NCBI GenBank assembly: GCA_903937385.1
Contig: CAIZZF010000010.1
Coordinates: 1-64,000, forward strand
Direction: 5' to 3'
DNA length: 64,000 bases
Source of the DNA: an uncultured Holophagaceae bacterium
Lineage (GTDB): Bacteria; Acidobacteriota; Holophagae; Holophagales; Holophagaceae
Shown here piece by piece: positions 57,183 to 64,000 of this stretch. The position numbers and the translations under genes were made by a program. Position 1 is the stretch's first letter, and every line of letters begins with the position of its first letter. A model generated the notes under the pieces. The model did no database searches. It was not told the DNA's origin and was given only the letters and a program-made list of their open reading frames with translations.

Positions 57183-57881
57183 ATGGAAACACTGGCAACC
57201 CTCCGCGACCTCCAAGCCACTCTGAGAGATCTGGGCACCATCCAGCGCGAGTTGTCAGCCCTTCCGCCCGATCTGGCCGTCCTGGATGGCAGGGTCAAGA
57301 CCGCCACCAAGTTCATCGCCGAGAAGACCAAGGCGCTGGAAACGGCCCGGCTTCAGATCGAGTCCAAAACAAAGGACCTGACCCTTGCCCAGAAGGAAGA
57401 GGATCGGGCCCGCGAGGCCGTGAAGGCCACGAGCCAGAAGGTCCACTACGCCTCCGCCATCCGCGAGCTGGACGAGAAGGAGCGCGTCAAGGCCAACATC
57501 GCCCGCCCCCTCAAGGCCCTGGAGGCCACGGTGCAGGTCCTCGAGAAGGCCCTGGCCGGGCTGGAAGCCGAGCGGTCCGCCGCCCAGACCCAGTTCGACG
57601 AGCTTCATGCCATCTTCCTGGACGAGCACGCCAACCAGGTGGAAGGCCGGAAGCTGCTGCAGACCAGGCAGGCCAAGCTGGAAGCAAAGCTGCCGCCCCT
57701 CGACGTCGCCCGCTTCCACCGCATGGCCGCTGCCCGGCAGGGCCGGGTGGTCGTCCCCGTGGAGGGCGGCGCCTGCACCGGCTGCCGGGTCAAGCTGCGC
57801 GGCCCGCTCATGGCGGAGCTGAAGGAGGGCAAGACCCTCGTCGCCTGCGAGTCCTGCCAGCGGACCCTCTTCCTGCCGTGA
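57183..57881 (+). CDS. Coiled-coil zinc-ribbon protein (zf-RING_7-like family)
   Basis: A 232-residue protein: a long coiled coil over about residues 1-170 (Ala/Lys/Glu heptads such as DLTLAQKEEDRAREAVKAT) and a C-terminal four-cysteine ribbon with CTGC then CESC (about 200-227). It matches the C4-type zinc-ribbon family found next to yggS-type and nif3 genes in many bacteria; a proposed role is in nucleic-acid or nucleotide metabolism, not established. Its stop overlaps the next start (GTGA), so the two are coupled. Confidence 0.82.
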   Translation: METLATLRDLQATLRDLGTIQRELSALPPDLAVLDGRVKTATKFIAEKTKALETARLQIESKTKDLTLAQKEEDRAREAVKATSQKVHYASAIRELDEKERVKANIARPLKALEATVQVLEKALAGLEAERSAAQTQFDELHAIFLDEHANQVEGRKLLQTRQAKLEAKLPPLDVARFHRMAAARQGRVVVPVEGGACTGCRVKLRGPLMAELKEGKTLVACESCQRTLFLP

Positions 57882-58543
57882 GCCTGCAGGACCGGATTAC
57901 CACGCTGCAGAACCGCATCCTGCGGGCCTGTGAGCTTGCCGGTCGCGAGCCGGTCACGGTCGAGCTGCTGCCGGTCTCCAAGCGGCAGCCCCTGGCGCTC
58001 ATCCGCGAGGCCGCCAGCCTGGGCTTTCCACGCTTCGGCGAGAACTACGTCCAGGAAGGGGTTGAGAAGGCTCTGGCCGCTCCGGACCTCGCCTTTGTGC
58101 TGCTGGGCCCCCTGCAGCGCAACAAGGCCAAGCCCGCCCTCCAGCACTTCCGCGAGATCCAGAGCCTCGACCGGCCGGACCTCGCTGAGCGCCTCCGCCG
58201 CCTGGCTGCCGAGCTCGAGGTGACCTGCCCGGTCTGGATTCAGGTGGACCTCTGGGACGAGGCCACCAAGCTGGGCGGCTGCGGCGAGGCCGATCTCCCC
58301 GCCCTGTTCGAAGCCCTGGGGGGCGATCCCCGGCTGCCGCTCAAGGGCCTCATGGCCATCCCGCCGCCCGACGAGGGCGCCGCCTTCGGCCAGCTGGCAG
58401 ACCTGCGGGAGCGCCTGCAACAGGACCTGGGCCAGTCCCTGCGCCTGAGCATGGGCATGAGCGGCGACCTCGAGGCGGCCATCGCCGCGGGCTCGGACCA
58501 GATCCGCATCGGCACGGCCTTCTTCGGCGAGCGCCGGACCTGA
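57878..58543 (+). CDS. yggS: YggS family pyridoxal phosphate homeostasis protein
   Basis: A 221-residue single-domain protein of the alanine-racemase-like barrel fold that binds PLP and keeps vitamin B6 pools in balance. PLP lysine in LPVSKRQPLALI, then FGENYVQEGVEKAL, FVLLGPLQRNKAK, IQSLDRPDLAERL and the C-terminal LSMGMSGDLEAAIAAGSDQIRIGTAFFG. The start is a GTG overlapping the upstream stop. YggS has no known enzymatic activity of its own. Confidence 0.93.
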   Translation: MSLQDRITTLQNRILRACELAGREPVTVELLPVSKRQPLALIREAASLGFPRFGENYVQEGVEKALAAPDLAFVLLGPLQRNKAKPALQHFREIQSLDRPDLAERLRRLAAELEVTCPVWIQVDLWDEATKLGGCGEADLPALFEALGGDPRLPLKGLMAIPPPDEGAAFGQLADLRERLQQDLGQSLRLSMGMSGDLEAAIAAGSDQIRIGTAFFGERRT

Positions 58544-58700
58544 CTCTGGTGTTGGAGGGGCGACGGGCTTAGCCTGCAGCCAGCGGGTTGGGAAGATTCC
58601 CTGAAAGGAAGATCGTCCTCGGGGCATCTCCAGGCAGCGGACCCGGTTTCCCATCGGGCTTGCGGCTCCCCCCTTCCCGTCCCACCCCACCGGAGGCACC

Positions 58701-60131
58701 ATGCGCCCCACCCTGCTCCTCGCCACCCTCCCCACGCTCCTGCTCGCCCAGGAGACAGCCACCACCCTGAAGGACCAGAAGGCCCTGGCGGTGACCATCT
58801 ACAACGACAACCTGGCTCTGGTGAAGGACACCCGGGAGGTGCGCCTGCCGAAGGGGACGGCGAGGCTGGCCTTCCAGGAGGTCTCCGCCCAGATCCGGCC
58901 TGAGACCGCCTCCCTGCGCAACCTCACGGCGCCCCGGGACTTCTGGGTGGCCGAGCAGAACTTCGACTTCGACCTGCTGACGCCCCAGAAGCTGCTGGAG
59001 AAGTACGTGGGCGAGCAGGTGACGGTGGTGCGGAGCCTCCCGGCGGCCGACGGTTCCGGTGCGAAGGAGGTCCGCGAGGAAGCCACCGTGCTGGCCACCA
59101 ACGCCGGCACCGTCCTGCAATTCGCGGACCGCATCGAGACCAGCTTCCCGGGGCGCATCATCTTCCCCAAGGTACCCGGCAACCTGCGGGCCCGCCCCAC
59201 CCTGGTCATCAGCCTCCACAGCAGCGCCGAGAAGGCCCAGCAGCTGGAGCTGAGCTACCTCACGGGCGGCCTGTCCTGGCGTGCGGACTATGTGGCGAAC
59301 CTGGCGCCCGACGAGAAGACCCTGGACCTCAGCGGCTGGGTGACCCTCACCAACCAGAGCGGCGCCGCCTACCCCAACGCCACCCTGCAGCTGGTGGCGG
59401 GCGATGTGAACCGGGCCCGGCAGCGCCCCGAGCGGATCCTGGCGAAGGCGGACATGGCCATGAGCATGGCCGGTGCGGCGCCGAGGATGGCCGAGGAGAG
59501 CCTGTTCGAGTATCACCTCTACACCCTGGACCGACCCACCACCCTGGCCGTGAACCAGACCAAGCAGGTGGCCCTGCTCACCGCCAGCTCGGTGCCCGTG
59601 CGCAAGGACTACCTGCTCCAGGGCCAGAACTACTACTACTCCGGCAGCTACGGCGACCTGGGCGAGAAGCAGAAGGTCGGCGTCTTCCTCGAGTTCGACA
59701 ACAAGGAGTCGAGCCGGCTGGGCATGCCCCTGCCCAAGGGCATCCTGCGGGTCTACAAGCGCGACAGCGAAGGTCGCGCCCAGTTCGTGGGCGAAGACAG
59801 CCTGGACCACACCCCCAAGAACGAGCTGGTCCGCCTGAAGCTGGGCGACGCCTTCGATGTCACCGCCCGGCGCAAGCAGACCGACTACAAGAGCCTCGGC
59901 CGCCAGGGCAAGTTCGGCTCCGTGCACGAGTCCGCCTTCCAGGTGGAGCTGAAGAACGCCAAGAAGGAGGCGGTCACCGTGAGCCTGCTGGAGCCCCTGC
60001 CCGGCGACTGGGAGGTGCTCCAGGAGAGCCACCCCCACACCAAGGAGGCCGCCGGCACCGCGAAGTTCCATGTCACCGTGCCCGCCGAAGGCAGCGCCAC
60101 CCTGACCTACCGCGTCCGCGTGCGGTGGTAG
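58701..60131 (+). CDS. DUF4139 domain protein, exported
   Basis: A 476-residue exported protein (signal MRPTLLLATLPTLLLAQ). It matches DUF4139 proteins: TIYNDNLALVKDTREVRLPKG near the N-terminus, a YVGEQVTV middle block, LSYLTGGLSWRADYVANL and LSGWVTLTNQSGAAYPNATLQLVAGDV, and a C-terminal VPAEGSATLTYRVRVRW. These beta-rich proteins are of unknown function, perhaps surface-associated. GGAGG precedes the start. It lies upstream of the DUF58/Bat genes but separated by 45 bp. Confidence 0.88.
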   Translation: MRPTLLLATLPTLLLAQETATTLKDQKALAVTIYNDNLALVKDTREVRLPKGTARLAFQEVSAQIRPETASLRNLTAPRDFWVAEQNFDFDLLTPQKLLEKYVGEQVTVVRSLPAADGSGAKEVREEATVLATNAGTVLQFADRIETSFPGRIIFPKVPGNLRARPTLVISLHSSAEKAQQLELSYLTGGLSWRADYVANLAPDEKTLDLSGWVTLTNQSGAAYPNATLQLVAGDVNRARQRPERILAKADMAMSMAGAAPRMAEESLFEYHLYTLDRPTTLAVNQTKQVALLTASSVPVRKDYLLQGQNYYYSGSYGDLGEKQKVGVFLEFDNKESSRLGMPLPKGILRVYKRDSEGRAQFVGEDSLDHTPKNELVRLKLGDAFDVTARRKQTDYKSLGRQGKFGSVHESAFQVELKNAKKEAVTVSLLEPLPGDWEVLQESHPHTKEAAGTAKFHVTVPAEGSATLTYRVRVRW

Positions 60132-60176
60132 CAGCGGGTCTCCGTCCGATCCGCGCAACTGATCCATACTGGGGCC

Positions 60177-60941
60177 ATGCCCCTGCCCGCCCGCTTCCTC
60201 GCCCGTCTGCGGCGCCTGCCGCTGCGGCTGCGCGGGCGCCTGACGGGCGGCACCGAGGGGCAGCACCCCTCCCGGTTCAAGGGCGCGGGCCTCACCTTCG
60301 TGGAGAACCGCCCCTACGAGCCCGGGGATGATCCGCGCTACATCAACTGGCCCCTGACCGCTCGCACGGGCGAGCCCATCATGAAGCGCTTCGAGAGCAG
60401 CCGCGACCTGGTGCTCTGGCTGGTGGTGGATCCCTCGCCGTCGATGTTCCTGGGCGATCCGGTCTCGCCGCTGCGCTGGGCCCTGGAGCTGTGCGGCGCG
60501 GCCTTCGCCACCCTGCAGGCCAGCGGCGACCGGCTGGGCCTGGTGGTGCCCGGCGATGGCCGCACCCCGGCCCTGCGCATCGCCCCCAAGCGGGGCCGCA
60601 TCCACGGCCTGCGCATCCTGGAGCTGCTGGCCGAGCGGGGGCCCTACATCCCCACGGAGGCGGCCTGGCGCGAGGCCCTGGGGCACTGGGGCCAGCACGG
60701 CCGGGGCCACCGCCTCTGGCTCTTCAGCAATGGCGCCGGGCTGCAGGGCCTGGCCCCGCTGCTCAAGCCTCTGGCCACCCGCCACCGGGTGGTGTGGTTC
60801 CAACCAGATGACCCTGATACCCACGGAGCCATGACCTGGCCCGACCCCGGCTTCAGCGGCGCCGTGGAGCATCAGCGCTGGGAGGTGCAGGCAGATCCCG
60901 TGGTGAAGCTGAACGCGTGGCTGCGGGCGGGGGGCGCATGA
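60177..60941 (+). CDS. DUF58 domain protein
   Basis: A 254-residue DUF58 protein, related to VWA-type proteins and usually transcribed with MoxR ATPases. The family core FVENRPYEPGDDPRYINWPLTARTGEPIMKRFESSRDL (in segments, about 40-80) is followed by a degraded VWA metal site LVVDPSPSMFLG. The protein is soluble without a signal peptide. No moxR gene is adjacent in the window. It overlaps the next gene by 4 bp (ATGA) and begins the Bat-like operon. Confidence 0.9.
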   Translation: MPLPARFLARLRRLPLRLRGRLTGGTEGQHPSRFKGAGLTFVENRPYEPGDDPRYINWPLTARTGEPIMKRFESSRDLVLWLVVDPSPSMFLGDPVSPLRWALELCGAAFATLQASGDRLGLVVPGDGRTPALRIAPKRGRIHGLRILELLAERGPYIPTEAAWREALGHWGQHGRGHRLWLFSNGAGLQGLAPLLKPLATRHRVVWFQPDDPDTHGAMTWPDPGFSGAVEHQRWEVQADPVVKLNAWLRAGGA

Positions 60942-61780
60942 GGGGTCGGGTGGATTCCGACGGGCGGCCGTTCTCGCTTGGATTCCGCTCGCGGAATCCG
61001 AGTGTTGAAAAGATGGGGCTGGTGCTGGTTGCTGGGATGTCGTTGAGCGCGACGCCGGTCTGGAAGGCTCCGGCGGCGCTCAAGCTGGGTGAGCTGCAGG
61101 TGCTGGAGCTGGCTGAAGCCGATCCCTTGAAGCCCGCCCTGCCGCGCCCCACGGTGGAGGACCGCCTGGGGCCGCTGCGTCTGCGAAGCATGGAGCCCCT
61201 GCCCGACGGGCGCGGCTGGCGCTTCCAGGTGCAGGCGCTCAGCCCTGGCCTCGCGGTGATCCCGGCCCTGGACCTCGGCAACGGCCAGCGTGCCCCGGAG
61301 CTGCGTCTGCCGGTGCCGCGCAGCATCCCCTACGGCGGCCCCTGGGTGGGCTTCGGCGGGGGCAACGAGGACCAGCTGCCGGCGATCCCCTTCCCTTGGG
61401 CCTGGGCCAGCCTGCTGCTGCTGCCCCCCCTGGGCCTGCTTGGCTGGGTCGGACAGCGCTGGCGCCAGGGCTCGGGCGCGCGGCAACTGCACCAAGCCGT
61501 TCGGGTGTTTCGCCACCAGTGGCCCCCCGCGAACCGCGATCGGGTCACCCTGGACGCGGCCCACGGCCAGGGCCGGGACCTGCTGGCCGCGCGCTTCGGC
61601 GAGGCCGCCCGGGCCTGGGGGACCGCCGAGTTCCAGGCGCAGCAGCTCGCCGTCTGGGAGCAGTGGTCCCGCAGCCTGGACGCCGCCCGCTTCGGCCAGG
61701 CGGAGCCGCCCTTTCCCTCTTCGGAGGAGCTGATCGCCGCCCTCCGTGAGGATCGACCGCGCGGGAAGGGTGGCCGGTGA
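60938..61780 (+). CDS. DUF4381-like membrane protein in Bat operon
   Basis: A 280-residue protein from the ATG overlapping the DUF58 stop (MRGRVDSDGRPFSLGFRSRN); an alternative ATG at 61013 (MGLVLVAGMSLSATPVW) would begin directly at a signal peptide. That choice would leave 72 bp of lower-GC leader, which holds a 20-bp palindrome. A beta-rich extracytoplasmic part follows, then one transmembrane helix (AWASLLLLPPLGLLGWVG, about 165-185 from the first start) and a cytoplasmic helical tail. Placement between DUF58 and BatA is the DUF4381/BatB-helper position. It overlaps the next gene by 4 bp. Confidence 0.75.
   Translation: MRGRVDSDGRPFSLGFRSRNPSVEKMGLVLVAGMSLSATPVWKAPAALKLGELQVLELAEADPLKPALPRPTVEDRLGPLRLRSMEPLPDGRGWRFQVQALSPGLAVIPALDLGNGQRAPELRLPVPRSIPYGGPWVGFGGGNEDQLPAIPFPWAWASLLLLPPLGLLGWVGQRWRQGSGARQLHQAVRVFRHQWPPANRDRVTLDAAHGQGRDLLAARFGEAARAWGTAEFQAQQLAVWEQWSRSLDAARFGQAEPPFPSSEELIAALREDRPRGKGGR
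60980..60999. repeat. 20-bp palindrome in the first codons of the DUF4381-like gene
   Basis: GGATTCCGC, two bases, GCGGAATCC forms a 9-bp perfect stem; GGATTCCG also appears at 60953. The surrounding 70 bp is less GC-rich than the rest of the operon. If the downstream ATG at 61013 is the true start, the palindrome is a regulatory or repetitive hairpin in the gap after DUF58. Confidence 0.5.
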
Positions 61781-62733
61781 TCGCCCTGCGCCATCCCCTG
61801 CTGCTGCTGGCGGCGGTGCCCCTGCTGATCTGGGCCTGGCGGGTGGTCTACCGCTGGGGCATCCCCGCCTCGCGGCCCTCCAGCCGCCTGGCCCGGTACA
61901 CCTCCCACTGGCTGCCGGTGCTGCTGGCCCTGGCCCTGGGCCTCGCCGGCGCCGGTCCCGAGTGGCGCACCCCCCTGCGGGGCAGCGCCCCCGTGGTGGA
62001 CTTCGCCGTGGTGCTGGACGGCAGCAGCAGCATGAAGATCCTGGACCGGCCCGACGAGGACCGCTGGCACGCGGCCCGGCGCCTGCTGGCCCAGTTCGTC
62101 CTGCGCCGTCCGGACGACCGCTTCGCCCTCATCCTGTTCAGCGCGCACCCGGTCACCTTGAGCCCGCTCACCAACGACCACCTGCGGCTGCTCCGGATGC
62201 TGGCCCGCCTCGACCTGGATAGCCGCGATGACGGCACTGCCATCGGCTCGGCGCTGATGACCGCCGTGCGGCGCCTGGAGGACAGTCCCGCCCGCAGCCG
62301 CGTGATCCTGCTCATCACGGACGGCGTCCAGAACCGGGGCCGGGTCACGCCCCTGGAAGCCGCCGAGGAGGCCCGCCGCAACGGCATCCGCATCCACGCC
62401 GTGGCGCTGGGCGCTGGCGGCGAGAGCCTCGTGCCCCTCGAGGGCGGCGGCTTCGCGCGGCTGCATGTGGAAGTGGACCACGCCACGCTGAAGGAGGTCG
62501 CCGGCCTCACCGGCGGCGAGGCCTTCAGCGCCGAGGATCCCGGGGGCCTCGCTCGCAGCCTCGCCGCCGTGGATCAGCTGGAGAAGACCCTCCTGCCCGT
62601 GGACCCGCCCACGGAAGGCCAGCCCCTGGCCGGCTGGTGCCTGCTGGCCGCGGCCCTGCTGGCCCTGCCCCTGTCCGCCGACCTCGCCTTCAAGCGCGGC
62701 CGCCGCCGACCCGCCTGGGTGGAGGGCGCATGA
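61777..62733 (+). CDS. BatA-like von Willebrand A domain membrane protein
   Basis: A 318-residue protein: N-terminal helices LLLLAAVPLLIWAWRVVYRW and LPVLLALALGLAGAG flank the entry to a VWA domain with intact metal site (VVLDGSSSMKI, T at RDDGTAIGSAL and D at LLITDGVQNRG). A C-terminal transmembrane helix (GWCLLAAALLALPLSADLAF) ends it. BatA-type proteins, first described as Bacteroides aerotolerance genes, act with MoxR ATPases in envelope functions. Overlaps both neighbours by 4 bp. Confidence 0.88.
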   Translation: MIALRHPLLLLAAVPLLIWAWRVVYRWGIPASRPSSRLARYTSHWLPVLLALALGLAGAGPEWRTPLRGSAPVVDFAVVLDGSSSMKILDRPDEDRWHAARRLLAQFVLRRPDDRFALILFSAHPVTLSPLTNDHLRLLRMLARLDLDSRDDGTAIGSALMTAVRRLEDSPARSRVILLITDGVQNRGRVTPLEAAEEARRNGIRIHAVALGAGGESLVPLEGGGFARLHVEVDHATLKEVAGLTGGEAFSAEDPGGLARSLAAVDQLEKTLLPVDPPTEGQPLAGWCLLAAALLALPLSADLAFKRGRRRPAWVEGA

Positions 62734-64000
62734 CCCTGCCCTTCTCCCATCCTTGGGTGCTGCTGCCCGCGGCTGCGCTGATCCTGGTCATCCTGGGCCT
62801 GGCCCTGCGCGCCCACCTGCGGCCCGGCCTGGGCGTCCAGGTGGTGGGTCAGCGGCCCCTCTGGCAGGGCCTGGGTCTCGCACTCCTCGCGGCGGGCCTC
62901 GGCCTCGGCCTGGCAGAACCCCGCTGGGGTCTGCCGGAGTTCCCCCGGCTCACGGTGCACGTGGTGCTGGATGCCAGCCGCTCCATGGCGGTGACCGATG
63001 TGGACGGTCGCAGCCGCTGGGATGCCGCGGTGGCGGCCCTGGACCGCCTCTGGTCCCGCCCCGAGTCCGGCCTGCGCTGGAGCCTCGACCTGCTCACCGG
63101 GGACGCCATCCCGGTGCTGCCCCCCGGGGAGGACCGCACCCTGCTGCGGGAGGCCCTGCGGGTGGTGACCCCCGGCGCCGTGGGCTCGCCCGGCACCAGC
63201 CTGGGCCGGGGCCTGCCCCAGGTGGCGGCCCAGGTGGACCGCGACGCGCCAGCGGTGCTGCTGCTGCTCAGCGATGGCGAAGAGACCTGGGAGGATCCCG
63301 AAGCGGCCCTCCAGCGGGCCGTGGAGCCCCTCAAGCAGGCCCGGCTGCCGGTCTATGTAGTGGCCTTCGGGGATGGGCACTCCCACGCCGTGCCGCCCCG
63401 GGCCGGGGCCGAGGCCTCAAGCCAGGACCCGGCCGTCAGCATCGCGCACCCGGACTTCCTGGCGCGCCTCGCCCAGGCCACGGGCGGCCAGGTGTTCAAG
63501 AACGGGGAAGCCGCCGCCGCGGGGCTCCTGGCCCTGGCCGCCGGCCACGCCCCCCTGCCCGCCCGGCGCAGCCTCCAGCCAGCCCACCCGGAGGTCGGGG
63601 CCTGGCTGGCCCTGGCGGGGTTGGCGCTGTGGCTGACCTTCGCAGGCAAGCCCATGGCCCGGTGGCGGCCCATCCTGCTCTTCGTGCTGGCCTGCGCGGC
63701 CCCGGGGCTGCGGGCCCAGGATCGCGGCCTCCCGGCCTGGACCCCGCCCGGCGTCCGGGCCTGGCTGGCCCAGCGGGCCATCGAGGGCGGGGACCTGCCC
63801 GGCGCCCGCCGCTGGCGGCCGGCGGATGCCCGGCCCAGCCACCTCCTGCTGGCCGCGCAGATCGACCTGCGCACGGGCTTCCCCGAGGATGCCCTCAAGG
63901 CCCTGAGCCCGCTGGTCGGTCAGGGTAGCCCTCGGCCGCTGCCCGTCTGGCGCGCTCCCGCGCTGCTGCTGGCCGCCCGGGCCCACCTCGAGGCCCGGCG
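62730..64000 (+). CDS. BatB-like von Willebrand A domain protein, possibly with TPR tail (cut by window end)
   Basis: A frame opening with MTLPFSHPWVLLPAAALIL and still open at the last base (423 codons seen). TM helices flank a VWA domain with the metal site VVLDASRSMAV, the Thr in GSPGTSLGRGL and Asp in LLLSDGEETWED. After a further TM helix (MARWRPILLFVLACAAPGL) the chain continues with Trp/Ala/Leu-rich helices (VRAWLAQRAIEGGDLPGARRW, LLLAAQIDLRTGFPEDALKAL) that look like TPR units, as if BatB and BatC were fused. The start overlaps the BatA stop by 4 bp. Confidence 0.85.
   Translation, partial: MTLPFSHPWVLLPAAALILVILGLALRAHLRPGLGVQVVGQRPLWQGLGLALLAAGLGLGLAEPRWGLPEFPRLTVHVVLDASRSMAVTDVDGRSRWDAAVAALDRLWSRPESGLRWSLDLLTGDAIPVLPPGEDRTLLREALRVVTPGAVGSPGTSLGRGLPQVAAQVDRDAPAVLLLLSDGEETWEDPEAALQRAVEPLKQARLPVYVVAFGDGHSHAVPPRAGAEASSQDPAVSIAHPDFLARLAQATGGQVFKNGEAAAAGLLALAAGHAPLPARRSLQPAHPEVGAWLALAGLALWLTFAGKPMARWRPILLFVLACAAPGLRAQDRGLPAWTPPGVRAWLAQRAIEGGDLPGARRWRPADARPSHLLLAAQIDLRTGFPEDALKALSPLVGQGSPRPLPVWRAPALLLAARAHLEAR

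Noticed and set aside
58569-60872. A 767-codon minus-strand frame under the DUF4139 and DUF58 genes
   Set aside because: It is antisense shadow with repetitive Gln/Gly/Ala/Arg composition and no domains, while the plus-strand genes have recognised families.

Overview
The window is 64 kb of GC-rich (roughly two-thirds G+C by eye), tightly packed bacterial chromosome from a Gram-negative, flagellated, type IV-piliated organism with sigma-54, sigma-28 and HrcA/CIRCE control. Gene content (two-subunit class I fumarase, RNase J, PilY1-type minor pilin operon, HybA/HybB-like redox pair, haem-type sensor kinase) and the protein flavour suggest an acidobacterium of the Holophaga/Geothrix type. That placement is inference from gene content only. 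No plasmid, phage, insertion sequence, tRNA or CRISPR array was seen.

Layout. 1-251: probable leader of an rRNA operon running leftward out of the window. 252-1604: trmFO. 1592-7163 (minus): flagellar block flgH-I-J-M-x-(flgN-like)-K-L, with a sigma-54-type promoter before flgH and a sigma-28-type promoter before flgM. 7208-11800 (minus): prmC, fumarase, holA, lptE, hpt. 11912-13576 (plus): ECF sigma factor, zinc anti-sigma factor and a small exported protein. 13805-16329 (minus): rnj and rsmA. 16443-24728 (minus): minor pilin operon fimT-pilV-pilW-pilX-pilY1. 24873-29685 (minus): priA and two exported paralogues. 29730-34929: tsaD, gatC, a zinc-ribbon membrane protein, anmK and a TgpA-like transglutaminase; 34916-35686 is a slipin.

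35864-42854 (plus) is the most unusual block: an exported cysteine-containing protein with a proline tail, an exported propeller/Ig-like/caspase-like protein, and a membrane protein with two FHA domains on one side and a Lon-type serine-lysine protease domain on the other. Not far away (46772-47560) is a membrane protein whose N-terminus is built of 24-residue repeats carrying paired TQ motifs, a plausible though unproven phospho-threonine ligand for FHA domains. 42905-48870 otherwise holds housekeeping genes (MBL hydrolase, uvrC, scpA) and small membrane proteins.

48987-54472: lipA faces a four-gene minus-strand operon coding for an Fe-S protein, an NrfD/HybB-like quinone-reacting membrane protein, a sensor kinase with two c-haem-like motifs, and a membrane-tethered response regulator fused to a GcvH-like domain that appears to lack the lipoyl lysine. 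This looks like a quinone/redox-sensing module without a catalytic subunit. 54945-57069: groES-groEL with a perfect CIRCE operator. 57183-64000 (plus): zinc-ribbon coiled-coil protein, YggS, a DUF4139 protein and a DUF58/DUF4381-like/BatA/BatB operon running off the right edge.

Four intergenic sites carry short-period tandem repeats (7, 8, 9 or 10 bp units), three of them with an inverted second arm: 13645-13775, 31102-31166, 54917-54943 and 56605-56683. They share a design but not a sequence.
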